Shown: positions 42,974-52,131, counted from the first letter of the stretch. The stretch is 64,000 bases of DNA from Nocardiopsis sp. FIRDI 009 (GCF_003386285.1 NZ_QPNC01000013.1:1-64000), one strand, 5' to 3'. Translations and numbers: made by a program. The notes: generated by a model from the letters alone, not told the origin.

Positions 42974-44254
42974 GTGACGGACGTGATCGCGTTCGCCGTG
43001 CTGCTGCTCGGCTACGCGCTGGTCTCGGGCCGCACGCAGGGGACGTCCCTGACGGCGCCGATGGTGTTCACGACCGGTGGCCTGGTGCTCGGCGCCGGAG
43101 GGCTGGACCTGCTGGGCGTCGGCGCCACCAGCACCGTGGTCCGCGTCCTGACCGAGGCGGCCCTGACTCTCGTCCTGTTCACCGACGCCGTGCGTATCGA
43201 CCTTGGGGTGCTGCGACGCGAGTACCACCTGCCCCTCCTCCTGCTCGGGGTGGGCATGCCGGTCGGGATCGCCCTGGGCGCGGCGGCCGCCCACTGGGTC
43301 CTGCCCGGGCTCGGCCTGGCGGGTGCGGCGCTGTTGGCGTCGGTGCTCGCGCCGACCGACGCGGCCCTGGGGCAGGCGATGATCTCCGACCGGCGTCTGC
43401 CCGTCCGGATCCGGCAGAGCCTCAACGTCGAGAGCGGGCTCAACGACGGTGTCGCCCTGCCCGCCGTCATGGTGTTCGCCGCGCTCGCCGCCGCCTCGGA
43501 GGGGCTGGGCGGGTCCACGTGGTCGTGGGTGGGTTTCACCGCGGGACAGATCGGGGTGGGGGCGCTGGTCGGTGTCGCCGCGGGCGGGATCGGCGCGTGG
43601 GCGATCACCCGGGCCGACGCCGCCGGGTGGGTCAGCGCGACGCACCGGCGGTTGTTCTCGGTCGGCGTCGCCGGACTGTCCTACGCGGGCGCCGAGGTGA
43701 CGACGGGCAGCGGTTTCCTGGCCGCGTTCGTCGCGGGCCTGGTGTTCGGGGCGCTGGCCAGGCAGCAACGGGCGTTCGTGCACCAGTTCGCCGAACGCGA
43801 GGGCGAACTCCTCACCCTGATGACGTTCACCCTGTTCGGGGCCGCGGTCATCGGCCCCCGGCTCGGTGAGGTCGACACCAGGGCCCTGGTGTACGCGGTG
43901 CTGAGCCTGGCGGTGGTGCGCCCCCTCGCCGTGGCCGTGGCGACCCTCGGCGCGCGACTGCGTCCGGAGACCGTGTGCTTCCTGGGCTGGTTCGGCCCGC
44001 GCGGGCTGGCGTCGATCGTGTTCGCCCTGCTCGTGGTCGACGAGGGCGACATCGCCGAGGCGGACCGGATTCTCCTGGTCGCGGGGGTGACCGTCCTGGT
44101 CAGTGTGTACGCGCACGGGATCACGGCCGCCCCGTGGGCGCGTTCGTTCGGCCGCCGCGCGGGCCGCTACGGTCCGGAGGCGCCCGAGCACCTGGACGTC
44201 ACCGTGCACCACCACCGGTGGCACGGTCCCCGGGACCAGGACACCGACGGTTGA
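42974..44254 (+). CDS. Cation:proton antiporter (CPA1/NhaP type)
   Basis: A 426-aa membrane antiporter with 12 or so helices, exchanging Na+ or K+ for H+. Landmarks are LASVLAPTDAALGQAMISD and LNVESGLNDGVALP (ion-binding Asp pair region), and CFLGWFGPRGLASIVFALLV. GTG 42974 follows GGAGGTGG. The C-terminus ends in a His-rich stretch (DVTVHHHRWHGP). No soluble regulatory domain is present. Confidence 0.9.
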   Translation: MTDVIAFAVLLLGYALVSGRTQGTSLTAPMVFTTGGLVLGAGGLDLLGVGATSTVVRVLTEAALTLVLFTDAVRIDLGVLRREYHLPLLLLGVGMPVGIALGAAAAHWVLPGLGLAGAALLASVLAPTDAALGQAMISDRRLPVRIRQSLNVESGLNDGVALPAVMVFAALAAASEGLGGSTWSWVGFTAGQIGVGALVGVAAGGIGAWAITRADAAGWVSATHRRLFSVGVAGLSYAGAEVTTGSGFLAAFVAGLVFGALARQQRAFVHQFAEREGELLTLMTFTLFGAAVIGPRLGEVDTRALVYAVLSLAVVRPLAVAVATLGARLRPETVCFLGWFGPRGLASIVFALLVVDEGDIAEADRILLVAGVTVLVSVYAHGITAAPWARSFGRRAGRYGPEAPEHLDVTVHHHRWHGPRDQDTDG

Positions 44255-44383
44255 CCGACGCTCCTCCATCGCCCCTCCCCGGTCCGGCCCGGGGGGTGTT
44301 CCCCTCCCACCAGGGGTTGCGCTATAGGTGGTGTCCTCCCGCGTGCCGTGCCCCGCACTCCCCCGAACCCTCAGGAGAACCTC

Positions 44384-45418
44384 ATGGGCTGGAAGGACCG
44401 CCTGGCGTCAGCGTCCGACACGGCGAGGAGGACCGCCGGAACCGCTCGGGACTCGGCGTCCCGACACGCCTCCCCGATCGCCGGGCGCGGCGCGGACGTG
44501 GTCCGCGCGGCCGGGGGGCGCGGCGCCGAGGCCACCCGGAGGGCGAACGAGAGGGCGGGCGAGGCCGCTCGCAGGGCCCGGGACAGGAGCGCGGAGATGG
44601 CCGAGGCGGCTCAGGAGATCAGGGAGTCGCTGCATGAGATGGCGTGGGTGACCGACGTCCTCGACCGTCTGGAGGTGCCCTCGGAGCCGGGGGAGGAGCC
44701 GTTCCGGCTGTCGGTCGGCTCGGTCATCGAGGCGGCGTGGGAACCGCCGCGCCCGGTACGGCGCCTGCTCGGCCTGCTGGACCGGTTGGGCGCCGTCGAG
44801 GTCGGCGTGGAGGCGGTCGGTTTCGACGGCTCCGCCGTCCCCTGGAAGCGGGTCCGCCAGATCCAGGCCCGCCGCACCAGCGACATCCTCCTGACCAGCG
44901 GACTGGACATGGTCAGCGACAGTGTGACCGGGCTCCTGCCCCCGGTCCCGGGCCGGGCCTGGATCGCCGCCAAGGCCGTCGACGTGGTCTCGGTCCTCAC
45001 GCTGACGGCCGTCACCCGCGCCGAGCGCGAGGAGGGCCGGAAGGACATGGAGGAGTTCGACCGGGCGGCGGACGAGGCGGGCTTCGGCCTCCTGCCCTGC
45101 CACATCGAGTACGGCAGGCTGCTGTGGCGCACCGGTCGGCTGGACGGCGGCCCCGCGGCGGCCCTGTTCATGGCGGTCAAGCCGGAGATCCGATCGCTGG
45201 TGCGCACGGGCGCGAGGCTCAGGGGGGTTCCGCTGACCGTCGCTCCCTTCGACGACCGCCTGACCAGCATCGCGGAGCGCTCGCGCGGACTCGCCGAGGT
45301 GCGCGAGCGCGTGCTGTCGCGCCCGACGGGTCCGGAGCCGGAGCTGGTGGTGAGCGAGGAACCCGGTGGGGACCCCGGGGAGGCGCCCGGTGGGGGGCGC
45401 CCGCCGTCGCGGACGTGA
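44384..45418 (+). CDS. Helical protein with amphipathic N-terminal repeats, unknown
   Basis: A 344-aa protein starting at ATG 44384 (AGGAGAACC upstream). Residues 1-95 are Ala/Arg-rich and periodic (ARRTAGTARDSASR, ATRRANERAGEAARRARDRS), like an amphipathic helix that could lie on membranes. The remainder is globular with a hydrophobic stretch (GLDMVSDSVTGLLPPVPGRA) and acidic end. A TATAGG box lies about 60 bp upstream. No known family. Confidence 0.68.
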   Translation: MGWKDRLASASDTARRTAGTARDSASRHASPIAGRGADVVRAAGGRGAEATRRANERAGEAARRARDRSAEMAEAAQEIRESLHEMAWVTDVLDRLEVPSEPGEEPFRLSVGSVIEAAWEPPRPVRRLLGLLDRLGAVEVGVEAVGFDGSAVPWKRVRQIQARRTSDILLTSGLDMVSDSVTGLLPPVPGRAWIAAKAVDVVSVLTLTAVTRAEREEGRKDMEEFDRAADEAGFGLLPCHIEYGRLLWRTGRLDGGPAAALFMAVKPEIRSLVRTGARLRGVPLTVAPFDDRLTSIAERSRGLAEVRERVLSRPTGPEPELVVSEEPGGDPGEAPGGGRPPSRT

Positions 45419-45457
45419 ACCGGCCCGTCCGGTGTGTCCGCCCCGGCGCCCTCCCGT

Positions 45458-46054
45458 TCAGGCGGTCCGGTTCCAGGAGGTGATGACGGGGCGGCCGTGT
45501 TCGCGGCCGAGCGTGCTCACGGTCCCGGTGTCCAGCCGGAACAGCGCGCCGTCGGCGGGGGCCAGCCCCAACCAGCGCGCGGTGAGCACCCGCAGGACGT
45601 GGCCGTGCGCCACCAGTGCGACGTCGGGTCCGGTGCCGTCGCCCAGGATCAGCGACACCGCCGCCAGCACCCGGTCGGTGCGCGCCCCGACCTGTTCGAC
45701 GCTCTCCCCGTGGTGCTCAGCGTCGCCCTCGGGCACCCCGTCGGTCCACAGGTTCCAGCCCGGCCGCTCGCGCAGGATCTCGGCGGTGGTGATCCCCTCG
45801 TATCCGCCGTAGTCCCACTCCATGAGGTCCGGGTCCGGAACCGCCTCCCCCAGCCCCGCCAGCTCGGCGGTGCGCGCCGCCCGCCGGAGCGGACTGGTCA
45901 CCGCCAGGTCGATGTCGCGCCCGGCGAGGAGGGGGAGCAGGCTCTCGGCCTCCCGCTCCCCCTCCCCGGTCAGGGGAAGGTCCGTGCGCCCGGTGTGCCG
46001 CCGCGCCCGGCTCCACTCGGTCTGGCCGTGTCTGATCAGCACCAGTTCACCCAT
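45458..46054 (-). CDS. Histidine phosphatase (phosphoglycerate mutase-like)
   Basis: A 198-aa acid phosphatase fold. The catalytic RHG motif is LIRHGQTEWS (residues 6-15), then TGRTDLPLTGEG, SPLRRAARTAEL with the second Arg, the acid EWDYGGYEG and the second His in VALVAHGHVLRVL. The family includes phosphoglycerate mutases, alpha-ribazole phosphatases and sugar phosphatases; the substrate is not clear. It lies 51 bp upstream of the rhodanese gene's end. Confidence 0.92.
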   Translation of the reverse strand: MGELVLIRHGQTEWSRARRHTGRTDLPLTGEGEREAESLLPLLAGRDIDLAVTSPLRRAARTAELAGLGEAVPDPDLMEWDYGGYEGITTAEILRERPGWNLWTDGVPEGDAEHHGESVEQVGARTDRVLAAVSLILGDGTGPDVALVAHGHVLRVLTARWLGLAPADGALFRLDTGTVSTLGREHGRPVITSWNRTA

Positions 46055-46105
46055 GACACCGATCCTGCCGCACCGGGCGCGTGGACGGTCCCGTGACGCG
46101 TCGGC

Positions 46106-46432
46106 TCAGCCCTTGTCGACGGGCAGACCGGCCTCCACCCAGTCCTGGATCCCCTCGCGGTACTTGCGCACGCGGGTGTAGCCGAGCCCCTCCAGGGCGG
46201 TGGCCACGGCCTGGCTGTTCCCGCACGCGGGGTTGGAGCAGTAGACGGCGATGAGGGCGTCCTTGTCGGGCAGCACCTCGGCGGAGCGGTCGGCCACCTC
46301 GTCGGCGACCAGGGCCACGGCGCCGGGCAGGTGCTGCTGTTCGTAGTAGGTGCCGCCGAGGGCGTCCACCACGGTCACCGTCCCGGCGTCGATGTGCCTC
46401 TTGAGTTCCTCGCGGCTGATGAGTGCGGTCAT
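46106..46432 (-). CDS. Rhodanese-like sulfurtransferase
   Basis: A 108-aa single rhodanese domain: VTVVDALGGTYYEQQHLPGA, then active-site loop AVYCSNPACGNSQAVA with catalytic Cys, and GYTRVRKYREGIQDW. ATG 46432 has AGAGGA upstream. It is divergent from a TetR gene, with palindromes between them, so it is likely repressed by that TetR and induced by a reactive compound or metal. Confidence 0.92.
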   Translation of the reverse strand: MTALISREELKRHIDAGTVTVVDALGGTYYEQQHLPGAVALVADEVADRSAEVLPDKDALIAVYCSNPACGNSQAVATALEGLGYTRVRKYREGIQDWVEAGLPVDKG

Positions 46433-46447
46433 GGTTCCTCTCCTATC

Positions 46448-46510
46448 CGGACTGCGGTCCGCTTGCAGGAACGAACATAACCGGACCAGAGTCCGTTTGT
46501 CTAGTAGGCT
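46448..46510. promoter_or_regulatory. Twin CGGAC-N4-GTCCG operators and TetR promoter
   Basis: CGGACTGCGGTCCG (46448-46461) and CGGACCAGAGTCCG (46482-46495) are matching palindromes 34 bp apart. TAGGCT (46505-46510) is a -10 box placed 7 bases before the GTG of the TetR gene, implying leaderless transcription. The arrangement fits joint repression of rhodanese and TetR. Confidence 0.75.
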
Positions 46511-46517
46511 GGTCCCC

Positions 46518-47120
46518 GTGAACGACGAACTGCTTCGGGTACTGAGCCGACCACCCCGGGAGCGGGCCGACGCCGCACGCAATCGGGCCCGGGTCCTGGA
46601 CGCCGCCGCGCGCCTGTTCACGGAGGGGGGTGTGGAGGCGCTGACCGTCGACGCCGTCGCCCGCGCGGCGGAGGTCGGCAAGGGGACGGTCTTCCGCCGG
46701 TTCGGCGACAAGTCGGGTCTGGTCGCCGCCCTGCTGGACGAGCGCGAACGGCGGCTCCAGGAGCGGATCGTCTTCGGCGATCCACCCCTGGGGCCGGGCG
46801 CGCCCGCCCGGGACCGCGCGCTGGCCTTCTTCGACGCCTACCTCACCCACCTGGCCGACCACCTGGACCTGGTCCGGCTGTCGGAGACGGCCGCGCCCGG
46901 CGCCCGCTACCGGGTGGGGTCCTACGTGTTCTGGCACCGACACCTGGCGATCCTGTGCGCCGACCGTCCCGACCCCGACCACCTCGCCCACGTCATGCTC
47001 GGGATGGTCGACGCCGACCTCAACGCCGAACTGCGCGAACACGGATACAGCTGGGACCGGATCCGCGCCGGGGTCGCGGCCGCCGTCGGCGCGCTGTTCG
47101 GGCCGACGGCGGCCCCGTAG
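46518..47120 (+). CDS. TetR/AcrR family regulator
   Basis: A 200-aa repressor: HTH in LTVDAVARAAEVGKGTVFRR (about residues 39-58) and a helical ligand-binding part. GTG 46518 is the first codon after a -10 box (TAGGCT plus 7 bases), so a leaderless start is likely. It is divergent from the rhodanese gene, which it most likely controls through the CGGAC palindromes. The ligand is not predicted. Confidence 0.92.
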   Translation: MNDELLRVLSRPPRERADAARNRARVLDAAARLFTEGGVEALTVDAVARAAEVGKGTVFRRFGDKSGLVAALLDERERRLQERIVFGDPPLGPGAPARDRALAFFDAYLTHLADHLDLVRLSETAAPGARYRVGSYVFWHRHLAILCADRPDPDHLAHVMLGMVDADLNAELREHGYSWDRIRAGVAAAVGALFGPTAAP

Positions 47121-47178
47121 GCCGTCCGATTCCGTGGATCGCGGACAACAGGCGCCGAATCGTCGCTACCCTCCTCAC

Positions 47179-48375
47179 ATGACGCAACGCACCGTGACCA
47201 GTGACGTGCACGTCTCCTCCCGCCCCGCGAAGGTCCCCCAGCCCCGGTTCCACAAGCCCAACGAGGACCTGGCCGCGGCGATGGAGTGCGCGCGCTGCGC
47301 CGAACTCGGGATCAGCACCCCGCCCGGTTGGGCCAACCGCAGGAAGCCCTCGACCAAGAAGGAGCGCAAGAGGAAGCAGCTGGAGCACATCCGACGGCAG
47401 CGGGAGGCCCCCAAGAAACCGCACAAGCCCGGCCCGCTGCCGCTCAACGAACTCCAGTCCGCCTTCCTGCGCGAGGTGTGGGCGTACCTGACGCGCAAGG
47501 CGGTCGGCGACGACCCCGACAGCCGCCTGCTCGCGCTCACCTGCGCCCTGCGCGGTGCGATCAAGGGCTACGCGAACATGACGGGGCAGGACGTGCGGTC
47601 GCTGCGGATGGAGGACGCGCACGCCGCCCTGACCACGCTGATCTCGTCCGGCTGGCTCGACACCACACCCGAGCGGGCGATCAACGCCGAACCCTCCAAC
47701 ATCGCCCGGTGCGGCCTGCCCGACCTGCAGGGCAACCCGTGGGACGTCGGCAACGGCGTGCGCTCACGCGCCTCCGGCTGGGTGACCCGCAGCCTCACCC
47801 ACAAGAAGATGCGCAAGAAACCCAACCGTCTGCGCCTGGTGGCGGCCTACCTCCCCGCCCAGGCCGACAGCGACGGGCACATCCGCCTGCCGGTGGACGA
47901 GGTCGTGGCGGCGTGCGCCCTGACCGGCGGCCCCGACGAGGTCACCGAGCTGGCCGAGTGGCTGCTGCGGCTCGACTGGATCCAGGATCTGCGCGTGGCG
48001 GACGGCACCCTCCACGCGCGGCTGACCGAACTGACCATGCCGATGGCGCCCAGGCCCTTCCCTCCGCCGACCCCGCCCAGGGCCGCCCCCGCCACCACCC
48101 CCGCCGAGGTCCCCGTCCCCGACCGCGCCCGGAACCTGCTCGCCGGACGGGAGGCGCAGGTCGCCCGGTGGGTGGCGGACTACCGCGACGAGCACGGCCA
48201 CGGCCCGAGCTGGGCCATGGTCTCCGACGAGTTCGGCTGGCCGCCCCGCCAGGCCCCGGACCAGGAGGTGACCAGGGAGATCTTCCGGCTCCTGGAGGAG
48301 GGCGGCTGGCTCACGGGACTGGGCGTGCCGTTCGGGCTGCGCCCCGGCCCCGCCCACGGGGACGCGAACCCCTGA
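47179..48375 (+). CDS. DNA-binding-like protein, unknown
   Basis: A 398-aa, basic N-terminus (KPSTKKERKRKQLEHIRRQR) followed by helical modules: RVEMEDAHAAL-like segment, IRLPVDEVVAACALTGGPDE (winged-helix-like) and HGHGPSWAMVSDEFGWPPRQ. Start ATG 47179 is 6 bases after TACCCT, so probably leaderless. It contains CARCAELG but no full zinc site. It may be a chromosomal or mobile-element replication/regulation protein; that is only a resemblance. A strong terminator follows at 48398. Confidence 0.65.
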   Translation: MTQRTVTSDVHVSSRPAKVPQPRFHKPNEDLAAAMECARCAELGISTPPGWANRRKPSTKKERKRKQLEHIRRQREAPKKPHKPGPLPLNELQSAFLREVWAYLTRKAVGDDPDSRLLALTCALRGAIKGYANMTGQDVRSLRMEDAHAALTTLISSGWLDTTPERAINAEPSNIARCGLPDLQGNPWDVGNGVRSRASGWVTRSLTHKKMRKKPNRLRLVAAYLPAQADSDGHIRLPVDEVVAACALTGGPDEVTELAEWLLRLDWIQDLRVADGTLHARLTELTMPMAPRPFPPPTPPRAAPATTPAEVPVPDRARNLLAGREAQVARWVADYRDEHGHGPSWAMVSDEFGWPPRQAPDQEVTREIFRLLEEGGWLTGLGVPFGLRPGPAHGDANP

Positions 48376-48397
48376 CCCGGGTGGGCATCCCCTGACG

Positions 48398-48437
48398 CGA
48401 CGTGGGGCCGTCCGGTGTTCCGGGCGGCCCCACGTCG
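48398..48437 (+). terminator. Strong hairpin terminator
   Basis: CGACGTGGGGCCGTCCGG (48398-48415) pairs with CCGGGCGGCCCCACGTCG (48420-48437): 18 bp with one G-U wobble and a TGTT loop, directly after the preceding gene. Confidence 0.88.
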
Positions 48438-48545
48438 TCGACGGGGTCCGGGGTCCGGGGTCCGGCCCGGGCGAACCCTCCCCCGTTTCCCCGAAACCGC
48501 CCGAACCCGTGTTCGTCCCGCTACGGTGGGTCCCGAAAAGAATGC

Positions 48546-48581
48546 GAGCCCGGTCGGTGCGCCAACACCGGCTCCGGGCTC
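48546..48581 (+). other. Hairpin in 5' region of HTH gene
   Basis: GAGCCCGG-T-CGGTG (48546-48559) pairs with CACCG-GCT-CCGGGCTC (48566-48581). It lies 40 bp before the GTG at 48621 and after a TACGGT box near 48521, so it is probably in the leader RNA. Regulatory function is not shown. Confidence 0.4.
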
Positions 48582-48620
48582 TGACCATCCCTCCTGCAAG
48601 AGCCCAGGAAGGCGGCTGCC

Positions 48621-49889
48621 GTGCAGTCTACTGCCCCCTGCCCCGATGCCAAGGCCGAAACCCGGATTCCGGTCCCACCTTCCACCTGCGCGCCCGCCCC
48701 CCGCAAGCGGGACAGGGGCGTCATGAGCGAGGTCGGGTTCGTCCCCCTGTTCTGGCTGACCCAGGCCATCAACGACGGGCTGCTGCCCAACTCGCGCGCG
48801 TGCCTGGTCGCCCTGGCCATCGCGGGCGCCGTGGACCCCGACGGGCGCTGGTGCTTCCTGCACCGGGACACCATCATCCGGCGCTGCGGCGGCCACGTGA
48901 GCACCTCCACCGTCGGCCGCGCCCTGAACGACCTGGAGGAGGCCGCGCTCATCCGGCGACTGCCCCGCCACCAGGTCCGCGACTTCTTCGCCGAGGACGT
49001 GGCCTCCCGCGTCCGATCGGCCGACCGCCTCCCCGACGTCGTGGAGCTGATGATCCCCGCGTCCGCGTTCCCGGACCGGGCCCTGGCCAAGATCAACGAG
49101 GTGCGCGCCGAGACGGGCGAGGAGCCCCTCGACGCGAACTCCCGCCCCCACCCGGGGGCGGGAACGACCCGTCATCGTGAACCCCCGCCCCGTCACGTTG
49201 ACGCCCCCGACGCCTCAGATCGACCCACAGACCTTTCCGTCACCGACTCTTTTTCCCATGACTCCTCTCCGTCCGTCCGGGCACGGGAACCACAGGACGG
49301 GAGCGTGGCGGCGAAGGCCGCCGACTGCCCGACCGCGCCCCAGCTCGCGCGCATCCCCGACGCGGTCCTGCGCGACCCCCGCGCCGACCGGATCACCCTG
49401 GACCGGGCCGCGCGCAGGGTCCTGGACGAGGGGCTCACCCCCGGCGAGCTGACCATGGTGCTCGGTGACGCCACGAGCGCACGCCGCCCCTTCCCCGCGC
49501 TCATGCGGCGTCTGCGCAGCCCCGAGGACGCGCGCGCCTACCTCGACGGACGCCTCGGTCAGGGGGTCGACCGACAGCGACCGGCCCCGATCCCGGCCAT
49601 CCCCCGCCCCCGGTCCGGCGCGACGGCGCCCCCACCTCCCCCACCGCTCCCGGCGGGGGAACCGGATCCCCCCGCCGACCCTCCGGCGTTCGTCCTCGAC
49701 TCGTCCGGGAAGGCGGCGCGCACCTGCCCCGACCATCCGGGGATCCGCAACACCCCCGGCGGCACCTGCCGCGCCTGCGATCGCCCCTGCCGCACGGTGC
49801 CCGGTGAGCCCATGCCCCCGCACCCGCGCGCAACCCGGAGGCGGACACGGGCGTCACAGGGGGTGACCGCCCCGTCCCCGGTGCCGTGA
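48621..49889 (+). CDS. Winged-helix protein, replication/partition-like
   Basis: A 422-aa protein. An N-terminal helix-turn-helix reads LHRDTIIRRCGGHVSTSTVG, ALNDLEEAALIRRL, much like the HTH_36-type N-terminus of plasmid and phage replication proteins. A Pro-rich linker follows, then a helical part (RIPDAVLRDPRADRITLDRA) and a C-terminal Cys pattern CPDHPGIRNTPGGTCRACDR. GTG 48621 has AGGAAGG upstream; ATG 48723 is an alternative. It sits behind a terminator and a leader hairpin. The role is unknown. Confidence 0.68.
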   Translation: MQSTAPCPDAKAETRIPVPPSTCAPAPRKRDRGVMSEVGFVPLFWLTQAINDGLLPNSRACLVALAIAGAVDPDGRWCFLHRDTIIRRCGGHVSTSTVGRALNDLEEAALIRRLPRHQVRDFFAEDVASRVRSADRLPDVVELMIPASAFPDRALAKINEVRAETGEEPLDANSRPHPGAGTTRHREPPPRHVDAPDASDRPTDLSVTDSFSHDSSPSVRAREPQDGSVAAKAADCPTAPQLARIPDAVLRDPRADRITLDRAARRVLDEGLTPGELTMVLGDATSARRPFPALMRRLRSPEDARAYLDGRLGQGVDRQRPAPIPAIPRPRSGATAPPPPPPLPAGEPDPPADPPAFVLDSSGKAARTCPDHPGIRNTPGGTCRACDRPCRTVPGEPMPPHPRATRRRTRASQGVTAPSPVP

Positions 49890-50050
49890 GGCCCCGTGAC
49901 CTCCTCCCGGGCCACGGGCCCGTTCGTCGTTCGCCCCGTCCCTGGACGTGGGCGACCTGTGGACGATCTGCCTGCCCGTGGCCCGCGCTTCGGGGTGTGG
50001 TGTACTGGCTCGCGACCGGATCGGGCACGGACGACGGACGGGGACGAGAC

Positions 50051-51445
50051 ATGCTGTTGGGTTCCGGAACGGGCGACGGGCCCGCGGTGCGGGTCGGTGA
50101 CGAGGGCCTCGACCGTGAGGGGCTCTGGTCCGCGGCCGCGGCCGTGGCCGCCCGGATCGCCGGAGCCGACGCCGTGGCCGTGCACGGGGAGGCGTCGCTG
50201 CGGACGGTGGTCGCGGTGGTCGGCGGCCTCCTGGCGGGGGTTCCCGTGGTCCCGGTGCCCTCCGACTCCGGGATGGCCGAGCGCCGCCACATCGTGCGCG
50301 ACTCCGGTGCCGCCCTGTGGTTGGGCGAGCCGCAGGACGGCGTCGAACTGCCCGCGGTCCCCGTCGATCCGGCCGAGCGCTCCTCCACCGTGTTCCCCGA
50401 GCCCTCCCCCGAGTCCACTGGGCTGATCCTGTACACCTCGGGGACCACCGGCCCGCCCAAGGGGGTCGTGATCTCCCGGGGAGCGATGGCCGCCTGCCTG
50501 GACGGTCTCGCCGACGCCTGGTCCTGGACCCCCGACGACGTGCTGGTCCACGGCCTGCCGCTGTTCCACGTGCACGGTCTGGTCCTGGGCGTGCTGGGCG
50601 CCCTGCGGGTGGGAAGCCCGCTCGTGCACACCGTCCGACCGACCCCCGCCGCCTACGCCGCCTCCGCGAAGGAGGGCGGCACCCTGTTCTTCGGCGTCCC
50701 GACCGTGTGGTCGCGGATCGCCCGCGACCCCGACAGCGCCCGCGCCCTGGCCGGGACCCGACTGCTGGTGTCCGGCAGCGCTCCCCTCCCCGACCCGGTA
50801 GCCGACGACCTGCGCGCGCTGGTCGGCCACAGCCCGGTGGAGCGGTACGGGATGACCGAGTCGCTGATCACCGTCGCCGCCCGTGCCGACGCCCCGCGCC
50901 GCACCGGCTGGGTGGGGACGGCGCTGCCGGGTGTGGAGTCGCGGCTGCGCGGTGAGCACGGCGAGCCCGTCGCGTCGGACGGGGAGTCGATCGGGGAACT
51001 CCAGGTGCGCGGCGCCACCCTCTTCGACGGCTACCTCGGCCTGCCGGAGGCCACGGCGGCGGCGTGGACCGACGACGGCTGGTTCCGCACCGGCGACGCG
51101 GCGGTCCTGGACGGACGGGGCTGGCACCGGATCGTGGGTCGGATGTCGGTCGACATGATCAAGACCGGCGGGTACCGGGTCGGCGCGGGCGAGGTCGAGG
51201 CGGCGCTGCTCGGCCACCCCTCGGTGCGGGAGGCCGCCGTGGTGGGCGAGCCCGACGACGACCTCGGCCAGCGGATCGTCGCCTACCTGGTGGGCGACGG
51301 CGTCGAACCGGCGACGGTCATCGACTTCGTCGCCGCGCGTCTGTCCGTCCACAAACGCCCGCGCGAGGTGCGGGTGGTGGAGGCGCTGCCGCGCAACGCC
51401 ATGGGCAAGGTGCAGAAGAAGCTCCTGGTCGACGGGGGGCGTTGA
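50051..51445 (+). CDS. matB: Malonyl-CoA synthetase (MatB-like)
   Basis: A 464-aa acyl-adenylating enzyme that activates malonate (or methylmalonate) to its CoA thioester. The sequence follows Streptomyces MatB: phosphate loop YTSGTTGPPKGVVISR, then LPLFHVHGLVLGVLGALRVG, adenine motif VERYGMTESL, hinge IVGRMSVDMIKTGGYRVGAG and the C-terminal Lys NAMGKVQKK. The product supplies extender units. No malonate decarboxylase or PKS genes are near. ATG 50051 is the likely start; the frame is open further upstream without family sequence. Confidence 0.88.
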   Translation: MLLGSGTGDGPAVRVGDEGLDREGLWSAAAAVAARIAGADAVAVHGEASLRTVVAVVGGLLAGVPVVPVPSDSGMAERRHIVRDSGAALWLGEPQDGVELPAVPVDPAERSSTVFPEPSPESTGLILYTSGTTGPPKGVVISRGAMAACLDGLADAWSWTPDDVLVHGLPLFHVHGLVLGVLGALRVGSPLVHTVRPTPAAYAASAKEGGTLFFGVPTVWSRIARDPDSARALAGTRLLVSGSAPLPDPVADDLRALVGHSPVERYGMTESLITVAARADAPRRTGWVGTALPGVESRLRGEHGEPVASDGESIGELQVRGATLFDGYLGLPEATAAAWTDDGWFRTGDAAVLDGRGWHRIVGRMSVDMIKTGGYRVGAGEVEAALLGHPSVREAAVVGEPDDDLGQRIVAYLVGDGVEPATVIDFVAARLSVHKRPREVRVVEALPRNAMGKVQKKLLVDGGR

Positions 51446-51524
51446 CCCTCGCTGGGCCAGGGGAGGCGCGATCCGCCCTGTGGACAACCCGATCCGGCCG
51501 GGTCGGGGCGCGCATACTCCAAGC

Positions 51525-51859
51525 ATGCTCTCTCCTCGCGCCCGCACCCTGCTGCGCGCCGTCCTCAACGGCCTGCCCCACGACCGCCACCTGCTGACCC
51601 TGCGCACCCGACGGCGGCCCTGGTCCCGCGCAGTTTCACCGATCGGGTCTCCCACACACCGCCCGACGGGGTCGACGTCCCCATGACGCTGGTGCGCGGC
51701 TGGACGATCGCCGACCGGTGCCTGATCCCCCTCGACGAGGCGCGGATGTTCGACGCCCACTGCACCGACGCCGCCTCCGGCGAGCCCATACCGCCCGAGC
51801 GCGGTGTGGTGTACACCGACGCACCCGACGTCGATCTCACCGGCTTCCACGACCGGTGA
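51525..51859 (+). pseudogene. Frameshifted small gene, unknown
   Basis: An ATG at 51525 (after CATACT plus 6 bases, leaderless-like) opens MLSPRARTLLRAVLNGLPHD, RHLLTLRT. After 51600 codon use becomes poor in this frame, but the neighbouring frame becomes good and reads TAALVPRSFTDRVSHTPPDG, VDVPMTLVRGWTIADRCLIP to a stop at 51859. A one-base loss in the ACCC run near 51606 joins them. It is a damaged gene, or a sequencing error. No family is recognised. Confidence 0.6.
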
Positions 51860-52089
51860 GGCCGACGCCGCGCCACGGCTCACCCCACCAGGCGGTACGT
51901 GATGAGGTTCGCCGGTCCGCCCGAAGGCTCGGCGCGGACCGGGACCAATCCCGGTCGGCTCCGCCGTCAAGAGGTCCTGACCGTACCTCCTACCGGGAGC
52001 GGCTGCCGCGGGAACCGGGGTCGGGAACCTGTTGGCGGCGGCTTCGCCCCGTGTGGGTGGACGACAAACCCCTTGCCCTCACATCACAT

Positions 52090-52125
52090 CCTAAGGATAA
52101 TAGGAAAAAACCTAGGGCTATTAGG
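52090..52125. promoter_or_regulatory. Twin TetR operators CCTA-N7-TAGG
   Basis: CCTAAGGATAATAGG (52090-52104) and CCTAGGGCTATTAGG (52111-52125) are two 15-bp palindromes with centres 21 bp (two helix turns) apart, ending 6 bp before the TetR ATG. The patch is AT-rich compared with its surroundings and probably also holds the promoter. Confidence 0.78.
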
Positions 52126-52131
52126 AATGTT

